Of a DNA stretch of 64,000 nucleotides, positions 1 through 9,618 are shown in pieces. A model generated the notes under the pieces. It did no database searches and was not told the origin of the DNA. It saw only the letters and a program-made list of their open reading frames with translations. The stretch spans positions 165,501 through 229,500 of the forward strand of contig CAVZTE010000006.1 in NCBI GenBank assembly GCA_963778165.1. Reading direction: 5' to 3'. How positions within the stretch are numbered: position 1 is the first letter of the stretch; each line of letters starts with the position of its first letter. The stretch comes from Bog-756 sp963778165 (lineage in GTDB: Bacteria; Actinomycetota; Acidimicrobiia; Acidimicrobiales; RAAP-2). The position numbers and the translations under genes are program-made.

Positions 1-222
1 GTGCTGTACACCCTTTTCCACCCCTCGCTGAGGCGGCAGGTCGATCCGGGGACCGAGAAGGAAGAAGGAGCCGGGCCGGCCGGCCCCTCCACCCCGACCG
101 CCGGCGGGACCGGCGATCCGGGCGCTCCCCCCGGTGCTCCCGACCGGGTGGAACTCGACGGAGTGAGCGCCCGACCACCGGGGGTGCCGGTGGTCACCGG
201 AGGCCCGCCGGGCGAAGTGTAA
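1..222 (+). CDS. C-terminal fragment of an upstream gene (partial)
   Basis: An open frame enters from the window edge and stops at 220-222. The first dozen residues (LYTLFHPSLRRQ) look like the end of a folded or membrane protein, followed by a Pro/Gly/Ala-rich, probably disordered tail of about 55 residues. In many actinobacteria the gene just before the ATP synthase operon encodes a WecA/MraY-like undecaprenyl-phosphate sugar-1-phosphate transferase. That identity is a guess from gene order only. The start lies outside the window. The 198 bases that follow, to the first ATP synthase gene, hold no gene and no promoter that I can name with confidence. Confidence 0.5.
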   Translation: MLYTLFHPSLRRQVDPGTEKEEGAGPAGPSTPTAGGTGDPGAPPGAPDRVELDGVSARPPGVPVVTGGPPGEV

Positions 223-420
223 ACGGAGTGTTTCCGCCGTTTTGCCGCCGAGGGCGCAGAAGTGCGATGATGATGCCCGTGAATTGCAGGCCTCCCACCC
301 AATTCGGGGGCATTGATCCTGCCGGCGGCCCGACCGGCGTTTGCAGAACCACTGCGTGAATTCAGGAACGACTCGTGAAGCTCCATCCCTCCCGACACTC
401 TGACGCGGCACGACCCGACC

Positions 421-678
421 ATGGAAGACCCCAATTCACCAGCGGACTCCGAGGATTCCCCTCAGCCGCAGAGGCCCGGACCGGGGCTGGGTACCGGGGC
501 CGTGGAGTTCTTGACCCTGGGGCTGACCCTGGCGGTCACCGTGCTGGTCGGCGGGGCCCTCGGCTACCTGGTCGACCGGTGGCTGGGGACCAGCCCCATC
601 TTCACCCTGGTAGGACTGGTGCTGGGCATCGCCGCCGCTGTGCTCACCGCCGTCTCCCGGGTGCGCAAGTACCTGTGA
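421..678 (+). CDS. AtpZ/AtpI-family small membrane protein of the ATP synthase operon
   Basis: 85 residues: a polar, Pro-rich N-terminus of about 25 residues, then two hydrophobic helices (about 29-48 and 59-78). They are joined by the family signature G-x-x-x-D followed by LGTSP and a second glycine-rich helix, typical of the AtpZ/AtpI ATPase_gene1 family. Members of this family sit first in atp operons and are thought to help c-ring assembly or Mg/Ca handling; the exact role is unsettled. It precedes the ATP synthase I-like gene by 43 bases. Length and motif match the family well, and no other reading of this stretch is better. Confidence 0.85.
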   Translation: MEDPNSPADSEDSPQPQRPGPGLGTGAVEFLTLGLTLAVTVLVGGALGYLVDRWLGTSPIFTLVGLVLGIAAAVLTAVSRVRKYL

Positions 679-721
679 GCCCTCAAATGCGGGTGACCCT
701 GGTCAAGTCGGTGGGTCGCTA

Positions 722-1210
722 GTGTTCGCCCACTTCGAGCTGCCCAACATTCCTGACGTCGCCCGTCGCACCGTCTCCATGGCCCTGGTGGTCGGGGTGG
801 CGGCCCTGGTGGCTGCGGTGTCCTTCGGCAACGTCCTGGTCGGCCTGGGGGCCTGCATCGGCCTGGGCCTCGGCACCTTCAACTTCCGGATGATCGGCAA
901 CTCGGTGGCCAAGGTCTCGGCCAGCGACGTGGAGAACAAGAAGAAGCCCCTGGCCATCAACACCCTGGGGCGACTCGGGATCATCACGGTGGTGGCCATC
1001 GGCCTCATGCTGGTCTCCCACAGCCTGGGCTGGGGTGTGTTCGGCGGCCTGTTCGCCTTCCAGGTCATCCTGTTGACCAACGCCGCCCGCTCCATGGCCA
1101 AAGGTGGACCGATGGCCTCGGTCGACGGCGTGGTCACCGCCAATGTGATCGAGGACGACACCCCTCCGATCCCGCCCGCCCTCGGACCCGACTCCACCGG
1201 AGGTAGTTGA
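722..1210 (+). CDS. atpI: ATP synthase subunit I-like protein
   Basis: 162 residues starting at a GTG. Four hydrophobic segments can be seen, in two hairpins (about 16-38 and 38-55, then 80-100 and 104-120), followed by a hydrophilic Pro-rich tail. The motif NFRMIGNSVAK between the hairpins fits the ATP synthase I family, which assists c-ring assembly and is not part of the finished enzyme. It lies between the AtpZ-like gene and atpB, 4 bases before atpB, so it is co-transcribed with the structural genes. Assignment rests on topology, length and position, because this family is weakly conserved in sequence. Confidence 0.75.
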   Translation: MFAHFELPNIPDVARRTVSMALVVGVAALVAAVSFGNVLVGLGACIGLGLGTFNFRMIGNSVAKVSASDVENKKKPLAINTLGRLGIITVVAIGLMLVSHSLGWGVFGGLFAFQVILLTNAARSMAKGGPMASVDGVVTANVIEDDTPPIPPALGPDSTGGS

Positions 1211-1214
1211 CCCG

Positions 1215-2033
1215 ATGCTCCTCGGATCACACCTGATCAGCGCGCCGCTCCTCGGCATCGACATCACCCCTGGGGTCCATCCCCAGTTCAAGATCGGCCC
1301 CGTTACCTTCGACGCCGACATCATCTGGGCCACGGTGATCGCCGGCCTGGTGGTCATCACCCTGGGCATGGTCCTGCGCTCCAAGGCCACCAGCGGCGTG
1401 CCGGGCAAGTTCCAGCTGTTCTGGGAGTTGGTGGTGGGCGCGGTCCAAAAGCAGGTGAACGACACCATCGGTCCCCGTGGGGCCAAGGTGGTGCCGCTGG
1501 CCGTGACCCTGTTCATCTTCATCTTCACCTGCAACCTGTTCGAGGTATTGAGCATCGGGAGCACCTACGACTTCCTGCCCGCCCCCACCAGCGATATCAA
1601 CCTGCCTCTGGCCATGGCCCTCTACGTCATCTTCATGGTGCACCGGGCGGCCATCAAGAACCGTGGCGTCGGTGGCTACTTCAAGCACTACTTCACCCGG
1701 CCGTTCTCCACCAAGCTCTGGTTCGTGAACCTGTTCATGAACGGGGTCGAGGAGCTGGTCAAGCCGGTGACCCTGACGCTCCGTCTCTTCGGCAACCTGT
1801 TCGCCGGGGGGTTGATGCTCTCCCTGCTGGCCTCACTGGTCATCTGGAAGCTCGGCCCGGCTCCCATCGGCGCCGTCCTCTCCGTCCCCTTCACCGTGGT
1901 CTGGAAGCTGTTCGACATGGGGATCGGAGCCATCCAGGCCTTCATCTTCGCCCTGCTCACCATCTTGTACTTCGACGTCGCCATGGCTCCTGATGAAGAG
2001 CACCAGAAGTCCGGCGACGTCATCAACGCCTGA
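1215..2033 (+). CDS. atpB: F1Fo-ATP synthase subunit a
   Basis: 272 residues, the membrane stator subunit that carries the proton half-channels against the c-ring. Several transmembrane helices are visible. The functional signature TLRLFGNLFAGG contains the invariant Arg that faces the c-ring carboxylate, preceded by the usual NLFMNGVEELVKPVTL stretch. The C-terminal helix (IQAFIFALLTILYF) contains the conserved Gln. The N-terminus includes HPQFKIGPVTF, as in other bacterial a subunits. Start at 1215 leaves 4 bases after atpI. Typical length; nothing missing. Confidence 0.97.
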   Translation: MLLGSHLISAPLLGIDITPGVHPQFKIGPVTFDADIIWATVIAGLVVITLGMVLRSKATSGVPGKFQLFWELVVGAVQKQVNDTIGPRGAKVVPLAVTLFIFIFTCNLFEVLSIGSTYDFLPAPTSDINLPLAMALYVIFMVHRAAIKNRGVGGYFKHYFTRPFSTKLWFVNLFMNGVEELVKPVTLTLRLFGNLFAGGLMLSLLASLVIWKLGPAPIGAVLSVPFTVVWKLFDMGIGAIQAFIFALLTILYFDVAMAPDEEHQKSGDVINA

Positions 2034-2066
2034 TCTCAACGACAACCCCACAAAGGAGAAGTTCCA

Positions 2067-2327
2067 ATGGCAGACACCTCAATGGCCGACTCGGTGAAGA
2101 TGGCGGGCGCGTTCGTCGGCGCCGGCCTGGCACTGGGCGGAGGCGCCGTGGGCGCATCGGTCGGTGACGGACTGGCCGGTAGCCAGACCATCGCCGGCAT
2201 CGCCCGCCAACCCGAGGCGCAGGGCCGCTTGACCACCATCATGTTCCTGACCGTGGGATTGTGCGAGGCCGCATACTTCATCAACCTGGTCTTCGCCGCC
2301 CTGTTCGTCTTCTCCCTGGGGAAGTAG
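2067..2327 (+). CDS. atpE: F1Fo-ATP synthase subunit c
   Basis: 86 residues forming the hairpin of the c-ring. Helix 1 has the glycine-rich packing face (GAGLALGGGAVGASVGDG), the polar loop is ARQPEAQGR, and helix 2 carries the proton-binding Glu67 in GLCEAAYFINL. The sequence is strikingly mycobacterial: the positions equivalent to Asp28, Glu61, Ala63 and Ile66 of the M. tuberculosis protein are Asp34, Glu67, Ala69 and Ile72. A good ribosome binding site (AAAGGAGAA) lies 8 bases before ATG. The Glu carboxylate together with the absence of Na+-ligand residues suggests proton coupling. Confidence 0.98.
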   Translation: MADTSMADSVKMAGAFVGAGLALGGGAVGASVGDGLAGSQTIAGIARQPEAQGRLTTIMFLTVGLCEAAYFINLVFAALFVFSLGK

Positions 2328-2340
2328 CAGGGCCACGATC

Positions 2341-2886
2341 ATGCTCATCGCCACCAGTAACTTCCTCGTCCCCAATGGGACCTTCATCGTCGTGCTCCTG
2401 GCCTTCATCATCGTGCTGGGGGTCATCGGCAAGAAGGTGCTGCCGATCCTGAACAAGGCCCTGACCGAGCGTCAGGAGCAGATCCGCGGCGAGCTGGAGG
2501 CGGCCGACAAGGCCAAGGCCGATGCCGAAGAGGCCGACGTCGAGCGCCGGGCCGAGCTGGAGAAGGCCCGGGTGCAGGCGCGCGACATCGTGGCCCAGGC
2601 CAATACCACCGCCGACCAGAAGTTGCGTGACGCCGAAGCGAGGGCTCAAGAGGCCTACGACCGGATCGTCCAGGCCGGCGATGCCGAAGTGGCGGTGGCC
2701 CGCCAGGCTGCGGTCGAAGAGGTGTCGGCCCGGGTCGGGGAGATCGTGTTGGCCGCCGCCGAACGGGTCATCGGCCGGGAGATCCAGGCCAGTGACCACC
2801 AGGACCTCATCAACGAGGCCATCGCTGCGGTCCAGGCCGAGTCGACCACCGGTGCTGCGGCAGGGGCCGCCGGGAGCCGTCGGTGA
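2341..2886 (+). CDS. atpF: F1Fo-ATP synthase subunit b
   Basis: 181 residues: one N-terminal membrane helix (about 12-32), then a long charged coiled coil rich in Ala, Glu, Arg and Lys (about 40-165) that forms the peripheral stalk, with RQAAVEEVSARVGEIVLAAA typical of the dimerisation and delta-binding region. It ends in a short Ala/Gly tail. The stop overlaps the GTG start of atpH (GTGA, 2883-2886), so translation is coupled. Unlike mycobacteria, where a second b subunit is fused to delta, b is here a separate single gene. Confidence 0.96.
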   Translation: MLIATSNFLVPNGTFIVVLLAFIIVLGVIGKKVLPILNKALTERQEQIRGELEAADKAKADAEEADVERRAELEKARVQARDIVAQANTTADQKLRDAEARAQEAYDRIVQAGDAEVAVARQAAVEEVSARVGEIVLAAAERVIGREIQASDHQDLINEAIAAVQAESTTGAAAGAAGSRR

Positions 2887-3827
2887 ACCCATCCCTCCAG
2901 GGCTATCTAGCCGCCATGGAGGAGTCGCTGGCCGAGGCCGGCTCGCTCGCCGATGCTGCCTCCGAGATGCGCGCCGTCGCCGACATGGTCGACGCCTCGA
3001 ACGAGCTCACCCTGGCCATCGACGACGGTTCGGTGCCGGCGACGGTCCGTCGTGCCGTGCTCGACGACCTGCTGGAGGGCAAGGTGCGCTCCGAGGTCCG
3101 GCGCCTGGTCCACCAGGCCGTCACCGTGGTCCCCGCCGCCGACGTGACCACGTCGTTCCACTGGCTGGCCACCCGGCTGGGCTCGGCTGCCGCCTACGGT
3201 GCCGATCCCGGGGGGAGCGCCGAGGACCTGGCCGTCCTGGGCCGGATGGGATCGCGCAACCGGGTCTCGGGGTATGCCGCTGCGGTATTCGAAGGCGCCA
3301 CCACCGCCGAGCTCGAAGAGATCGAGGACCAGCTGTTCCGCTTCGCCCGGACGGTGGAGAACAACCGGGCCCTGCGCACGGCCCTGGGCGACCGCGACCT
3401 ACCGGTGTCGGTGCGCCAGCAGGTCATCGTGGACCTGTTCGCCGACAAGGTCCTGCCGGCCACCAAGCGACTGGCGGCCTACGCCGTGCAAGGGGGACGG
3501 GCCCGGGACATCGTGGCCACCCTGGACGCCCTGGTGGAGGACGCCGCCCGCGCCCGCGGCTGGCGGGTGGCCCGGGTGCACTCGGCCAACACGGTCGACG
3601 ACACCCAGCGTCAGAGCCTGGGGGAGGCCCTGGGCCGCCTGACCGGGGGCCCGGTCGAGCTGCAGGTGATCGTGGACGCCGAGCTGTTGGGCGGCGTGAT
3701 CGTGGAGGTGGGCGACCTGCTGGTGGACGGCACCGCCCGCCACCGATTGAACGAATTGAAAGAGCACCTCCTCGCATCCGAGGCGGACTACCGCATTCCA
3801 GAGGGAAGGGAAACAGCCGATGGCTGA
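2883..3827 (+). CDS. atpH: F1Fo-ATP synthase subunit delta, with duplicated N-terminal domain
   Basis: 314 residues, well over the usual 175-180 and longer than the roughly 270 of many actinobacterial delta subunits. The second part is a complete delta subunit: a helical domain beginning YAAAVFEGA (about 132) and a C-terminal domain with VHSANTVDD and the stalk-binding end LLGGVIVEVGDLLVDGT. The first 110 residues look like a diverged second copy of the helical domain: YLAAMEESLAEAG, NELTLAIDDGSVPATVRRAVL and LLEGKVRSEVRRLVHQAV align with YAAAVFEGATTAE, NRALRTALGDRDLPVSVRQQV and LFADKVLPATKRLAAYAV. Delta clamps the top of F1 to the b stalk. GTG start coupled to atpF; its end overlaps atpA by 8 bases. 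Confidence 0.93.
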   Translation: MNPSLQGYLAAMEESLAEAGSLADAASEMRAVADMVDASNELTLAIDDGSVPATVRRAVLDDLLEGKVRSEVRRLVHQAVTVVPAADVTTSFHWLATRLGSAAAYGADPGGSAEDLAVLGRMGSRNRVSGYAAAVFEGATTAELEEIEDQLFRFARTVENNRALRTALGDRDLPVSVRQQVIVDLFADKVLPATKRLAAYAVQGGRARDIVATLDALVEDAARARGWRVARVHSANTVDDTQRQSLGEALGRLTGGPVELQVIVDAELLGGVIVEVGDLLVDGTARHRLNELKEHLLASEADYRIPEGRETADG

Positions 3828-5343
3828 GTTGACCATCAACGCCGACGAGATCACCGCCGCCTTGAGGCGGCACGTCGATGACTACACCCCCGAGGTGGGC
3901 ACCGAGCAGGTCGGGCGCATCGTCGAGGTCGGTGACGGGATCGCCCGTGTCACCGGGCTCCCGGGCGCGGCCGTCAACGAGATCCTCGAGTTCGCCGACG
4001 GCACCGAGGGCTTGGCCCTCAACCTCGACGAGGAGACCATCGGCGCCGTCATCCTGGGCGACGACACCGGTCTGGAAGAGGAGCAGTTGGTCAAGGCCAC
4101 CGGCCGCATCCTCTCGGTCCGGGTGGGCGACGCCCTGTTGGGCCGGGTGGTCAACGCCCTGGGCGAGCCGGTCGACGGGAAGGGCCCCATCGCCACCGAC
4201 GCCACCCGACGCCTCGAGGTGCAGGCCCCCGGCATCGTGAAGCGCCAGCCGGTGACCGAGCCCCTGCAGACCGGCATCAAGGCCATCGACGCCATGACCC
4301 CCATCGGCCGGGGCCAGCGCGAGCTGATCATCGGCGACCGCAAGACCGGCAAGACCACCGTGGCCGTGGACACCGTCCTCAACCAGAAGGGCCTCGGGGT
4401 CAAGTGCATCTACGTGGCCATCGGGCAGAAGGAGTCGTCGGTGGCCCAGACCGTGGCCACCCTGGAGCGCTACGGCGCCCTGGAGTACACCGTGGTGGTG
4501 CTGGCCGGGGCGGCCGACCCCGCCCCCTTCAAGTACCTGGCCCCCTACGCCGGGTGCGCCATGGGCCAGCACTGGATGGACAACGGCGAGCACGCCCTCA
4601 TCGTCTACGACGACCTGTCCAAGCAGGCCGAGGCGTACCGCCAGATGTCCCTGCTGCTCCGCCGCCCACCCGGGCGCGAGGCCTACCCCGGTGACGTCTT
4701 CTACCTCCACAGCCGGCTGCTGGAGCGGGCGGCCAAGCTCTCCGACGAGTTCGGAGGCGGATCGCTGACGGCGCTGCCCATCATCGAGACCAAGGCCGGC
4801 GACGTGTCGGCCTACATCCCGACCAACGTCATCTCCATCACCGACGGCCAGGTGTACCTGGAGAGCGACCTGTTCTACGCCGGCGTGCGCCCCGCCATCA
4901 ACGTGGGCATCTCGGTCAGCCGGGTGGGCTCCGCCGCCCAGATCAAGGCCATGAAGGCGGTGTCGGGAACCCTCAAGCTGGACCTGGCCCAGTTCCGCGA
5001 GCTGGAAGCCTTCGCCACCTTCGGCTCGGAGCTCGACAAGGTGTCCCAGGCCCAGCTGGACCGGGGCTACCGACTGACCGAGCTCCTGAAGCAGGGGCTC
5101 AACGCCCCGGTGCCGGTGGAGGAGCAGGTGGTGGTGATCTTCGCCGGTTCCGAGGGCTACGTGGACGACGTGCCGGTCTCCGAGGTCCAGCGGTACGAGT
5201 CCGAGGTGCGGGCGTTCTTCCGGGCCAACCACGCCGACCTGTTGGAGGACATCCGCACGTCGGGCAAGCTGCCCGAGGGCGACAAGCTGGAGACCGCGCT
5301 CCGATCCTTCAACGAGTCCTTCGACACCGGCAAGGTCGACTGA
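3820..5343 (+). CDS. atpA: F1-ATP synthase subunit alpha
   Basis: 507 residues, normal length. Non-catalytic nucleotide-binding subunit of the F1 head. The N-terminal beta-barrel is followed by the nucleotide domain with P-loop GDRKTGKT (172-179) and the conserved YVAIGQKESSVAQ and YDDLSKQAEAYRQMSLLLRRPPGRE region. The signature PAINVGISVSRVGS contains the arginine finger. The C-terminal helical bundle includes ELEAFATFGSELD. ATG start with AGGGAAGGGAAA just upstream, inside the end of atpH. Confidence 0.98.
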   Translation: MAELTINADEITAALRRHVDDYTPEVGTEQVGRIVEVGDGIARVTGLPGAAVNEILEFADGTEGLALNLDEETIGAVILGDDTGLEEEQLVKATGRILSVRVGDALLGRVVNALGEPVDGKGPIATDATRRLEVQAPGIVKRQPVTEPLQTGIKAIDAMTPIGRGQRELIIGDRKTGKTTVAVDTVLNQKGLGVKCIYVAIGQKESSVAQTVATLERYGALEYTVVVLAGAADPAPFKYLAPYAGCAMGQHWMDNGEHALIVYDDLSKQAEAYRQMSLLLRRPPGREAYPGDVFYLHSRLLERAAKLSDEFGGGSLTALPIIETKAGDVSAYIPTNVISITDGQVYLESDLFYAGVRPAINVGISVSRVGSAAQIKAMKAVSGTLKLDLAQFRELEAFATFGSELDKVSQAQLDRGYRLTELLKQGLNAPVPVEEQVVVIFAGSEGYVDDVPVSEVQRYESEVRAFFRANHADLLEDIRTSGKLPEGDKLETALRSFNESFDTGKVD

Positions 5344-5346
5344 GCC

Positions 5347-6294
5347 ATGGCCGGTGGGCAAGAGCGCATCCTGCGCCGACGGATCAAGAGCATCCAGTCG
5401 ACCAAGAAGATCACCAAGGCCATGGAGCTCATCGCGGCCTCCCAGATCGTGCGGGCCCAGAGCCGCATCGCCGCGGCCCGGCCCTATCAGGAGGGGATGG
5501 CCCGCATCGTGCTGGAGACCGTCCTGGGTGATCCCGATGCCGCCGGTCGCTTGCTGGGCACGCCCGAGAACACCGACAAGGTGGCGGTGCTGTCGGTGGT
5601 GGCCGACCGCGGGCTGTGCGGTGCCTACAACACCTCGGTACTCCGGGCCACCGAGCGCCTGATCGCCGGCGACGAGGCCGCCGGCACCGAGTACCGCCTG
5701 TTCACGGTGGGGAAGAAGGCCCAGGGCTACTTCCGGTTCCGGGGCCAACCGGTCGAGCAGTCGTTCATGGGCATGAGCGAGCGTCCGACGTTCACCGACG
5801 CCCGGGAGGTGGCCGCCGCCGTCCTCACCCCCTTCATCAACGGCGAGGTCGACCAGGTGGTGGTGGTATCGACCCGGTTCATCTCGGCGGGGACCCAGAA
5901 GGTCGAGGTACGCCAACTCCTCCCGCTGATCGATCCCCGCCAGTCGGGCGACGATGCCGAGGAGACCACCGCCCCCGAGGGACCGCTGGGCTACACCGAG
6001 TTCGAGCCCGACGCCGCCATCCTGCTCGAGACCCTGGGGCCCCGGGCCGCCGAGACGGCCATCTTCGCCGCCCTGCTGGAAGCGTCGGCATCGGAGGTCA
6101 CCGCCCGCCAGCGGGCCATGGCCGCGGCCACCGACAACGCCGGCGAACTGATCAAGAAGTACTCGCGGATCATGAACCGGGCCCGCCAGGACACCATCAC
6201 CACCGAGATCATGGAGATCGTCGGTGGGGCCGAGGCCCTGCGGGCCGGAGCCGACGACGACGAGAGCGGCCAGGTCATCGAGGCCCGGGTCTGA
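5347..6294 (+). CDS. atpG: F1-ATP synthase subunit gamma
   Basis: 315 residues, the rotor shaft. The N-terminal helix (RRRIKSIQSTKKITKAMELIAASQI) and the C-terminal helix (ASEVTARQRAMAAATDNAGELI, then RQDTITTEIMEIVGGAEAL) form the antiparallel coiled coil inside the alpha-beta hexamer. The central Rossmann-like domain has VVADRGLCGAYN. Actinobacterial gammas often carry small insertions relative to E. coli; here an acidic loop (RQSGDDAEETTAPEGP, about 200-215) is such an insertion. It starts 3 bases after atpA. An 82-base spacer with a ribosome binding site separates it from atpD. Confidence 0.97.
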   Translation: MAGGQERILRRRIKSIQSTKKITKAMELIAASQIVRAQSRIAAARPYQEGMARIVLETVLGDPDAAGRLLGTPENTDKVAVLSVVADRGLCGAYNTSVLRATERLIAGDEAAGTEYRLFTVGKKAQGYFRFRGQPVEQSFMGMSERPTFTDAREVAAAVLTPFINGEVDQVVVVSTRFISAGTQKVEVRQLLPLIDPRQSGDDAEETTAPEGPLGYTEFEPDAAILLETLGPRAAETAIFAALLEASASEVTARQRAMAAATDNAGELIKKYSRIMNRARQDTITTEIMEIVGGAEALRAGADDDESGQVIEARV

Positions 6295-6376
6295 ATGGCA
6301 TGACACACCAACCCGCCGCCACCCGTACCGGCGGACCGAACGCAACTACTGACGAACAAAAGGGAGCCCGACGCTC

Positions 6377-7822
<1,446 letters not shown>

Positions 7823-7840
7823 CCGGGAGCCGAGCGCACC

Positions 7841-8406
7841 ATGGCTGACGACGGCCTCTTCGATGTCCAACTGGTCACCCCCGAGCGCATCCTGTTCTCC
7901 GGGCCGGCCTCCGAGGTGATCCTGCGCACCGGTGACGGGGACGCCTCGTTTCTGGCCGGCCACACCCCGCTGGTGGGCACGGTGCAACCCGGTGTGCTCC
8001 GGGTGATCCGTCCCGAGGGCCAGGTGGAGCTGGTGGCGGTCCATGGTGGCTTCGTCCAGGTGGAGAAGCGTCTGGTGGATGAGGACGGGCCCGGTGGTTC
8101 CCCGGCCCCGGTCCTCACCGGAGGCACCCGGGTCACCCTGCTGATCGGGGTGGCCGAGCTGGCCGAGGAGATCGACGCCGCTCGGGCCCGCGCCGCTCTC
8201 GAGGCTGCCGAGGCCAGGGTGGCCGAGCTGGGCGGCGCCGGTGGGCGCCCGTCGAGCTCGGGGTCCGGGGCCGGGCCGGAGACGGCGACGAGCCCGACGC
8301 CGATCTGGTCGAAGCCGAAGCGGCCCTGTTGCGGGCCCAGGTCCGCCTGGAGACCGTCGATGCCACGGCCGGAGTCACGGCATCGGCTTCGACGGCTTCG
8401 GCCTGA
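7841..8406 (+). CDS. atpC: F1-ATP synthase subunit epsilon, frameshifted in the C-terminal hairpin
   Basis: The N-terminal beta-sandwich is intact (FDVQLVTPERILFSGPASEVI; GDASFLAGHTPLVGTVQPGVLRV; VAVHGGFVQVEKRLV). The first helix of the regulatory hairpin follows (AELAEEIDAARARAALEAAE, about 108-127). After about position 8240 the frame turns into unrelated Trp/Pro/Arg-rich sequence that runs to 8473. The -1 frame instead gives a proper second helix (ADLVEAEAALLRAQVRLETV) and stops at 8404-8406. One base therefore appears to be missing near 8240-8250 (G-rich GGTGGGCG). Either the read is wrong or the hairpin, which inhibits ATP hydrolysis in many bacteria, is really lost. The given end assumes the restored frame. 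Confidence 0.85.
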
Positions 8407-8491
8407 ACCACCGCGGCTGGCTGAACTGCGCCGTTGCCTATCCCTACACGGGGTGACTCGCGCCGCGGGCTGACCGGCCGGAGCCGGGGGC

Positions 8492-9487
8492 CTACCCGAA
8501 CTCGATGGCGCTGTACTCGGCCAGCTTGTGGAGCGGGTGCTTGGCGTAGATGAGCCGGACGGTGCCCGACTTGGACCGCATGACCAGGGACTGGGTCATG
8601 GCTCCGAACTCGTCGTAGCGGACCCCGTGGAGCAACTCGCCGTCGGTGATCCCGGTGGCGGCGAAGAAGCAGTTGTCCCCCCGGACCAGGTCGTCGGTGG
8701 TCAGCACGGCGTCGAGGTCGTAACCGGCGTCGAGGGCCGCTTGGCGCTCACCCTCGTCCCGCGGCCACAGGCGACCCTGGATCTCGCCGCCCATCGACTT
8801 GAGGGCGGCGGCGGCGATGACCCCCTCGGGCGTGCCCCCGGTGCCCACCAGGAGGTCCACCCCGGTGTCGGGCCAGGCGGTGGCGATGGCGCCGGCCACG
8901 TCCCCGTCGGTAATCAGCCGGATCCGGGCGCCGGTACTCCGGACGGTGGCGATGAGCTCGCTGTGGCGGTCCCGGTCCAGGATCACCACGGTGAGGGCAC
9001 GGACCGTGGTGCCCTTGGCCTTGGCCACCGCTTTGAGGTTGTCCTCGATGGGCAGGGTGATGTCGATGCTGCCGACCGCTCGTGGGCCCACAGCCAGCTT
9101 CTCCATGTAGACGCACGGCCCGGGGTCGAACATGGTCCCCTGCTCGGAGACGGCGATCACCGACAGGGCCCCGCCCCGACCCAGGGCGGTGGGGGTGGTG
9201 CCGTCGATCGGATCCACGGCGATGTCGGCTTTGGGAGGGGTGCCGTCACCGATCTTCTCCCCGTTGAAGAGCATGGGGGCGTTGTCCTTCTCCCCTTCGC
9301 CGATGACCACCACGCCGTCCATGGCGATCGACGACAGCACCACCCGCATGGCGTGGACGGCGGCGCCGTCGGCACCCTCCTTGTCGCCCCGCCCCATCCA
9401 GCGGGAGGCGGCCAGGGCCGCGGCCTCGGTTACTCGGACGAGCTCCATGGCCAGATTGCGATCGGGGGCCTGCGGTTCGGCGGTCAC
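8492..9487 (-). CDS. glpX: Fructose-1,6-bisphosphatase class II
   Basis: 331 residues. Hydrolyses fructose 1,6-bisphosphate to fructose 6-phosphate in gluconeogenesis; the GlpX type is the usual form in actinobacteria. Metal and substrate motifs are clear: GEGEKD (63-68), VDPIDGTT (91-98), ITDGDVAGAI, GTGGTPEGV and GEIQGRLWPRDEGE. Length is normal. GTG start, with TATCGT 8 bases upstream on the coding strand, so possibly a leaderless transcript. It is convergent with atpC. Confidence 0.96.
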   Translation of the reverse strand: MTAEPQAPDRNLAMELVRVTEAAALAASRWMGRGDKEGADGAAVHAMRVVLSSIAMDGVVVIGEGEKDNAPMLFNGEKIGDGTPPKADIAVDPIDGTTPTALGRGGALSVIAVSEQGTMFDPGPCVYMEKLAVGPRAVGSIDITLPIEDNLKAVAKAKGTTVRALTVVILDRDRHSELIATVRSTGARIRLITDGDVAGAIATAWPDTGVDLLVGTGGTPEGVIAAAALKSMGGEIQGRLWPRDEGERQAALDAGYDLDAVLTTDDLVRGDNCFFAATGITDGELLHGVRYDEFGAMTQSLVMRSKSGTVRLIYAKHPLHKLAEYSAIEFG

Positions 9488-9495
9488 GGATGATG

Positions 9496-9501
9496 ACGAT
9501 A
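9496..9501 (-). promoter_or_regulatory. Putative -10 box of leaderless glpX
   Basis: TATCGT on the minus strand, 8 bases before the glpX GTG. No ribosome binding site is seen between box and start, which fits transcription beginning at or next to the start codon. Confidence 0.4.
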
Positions 9502-9606
9502 GTGGCTGGCGGAGTGGTTATTGGCTGAAACCGCCGGGGCGGTTCCCGGGCCCGGCGGAGAGCCGCTCGGACCACCGGTATCAAAGAGGTGCCGGTCCGG
9601 GCGGGC

Positions 9607-9612
9607 CATACT
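9607..9612 (+). promoter_or_regulatory. Putative -10 box of leaderless murA
   Basis: CATACT followed by 6 bases and then the GTG at 9619. The box position argues for 9619 as the true murA start rather than the GTG at 9589, which lies upstream of the promoter. Confidence 0.45.
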
Positions 9613-9618
9613 TGCCGG

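Noticed and set aside
3424..6345. 973-residue open frame antisense to atpH, atpA and atpG
   Set aside because: Low-complexity Gly/Val/His/Leu-rich product with no domain; a mirror of G/C third-position bias in real ATP synthase genes.
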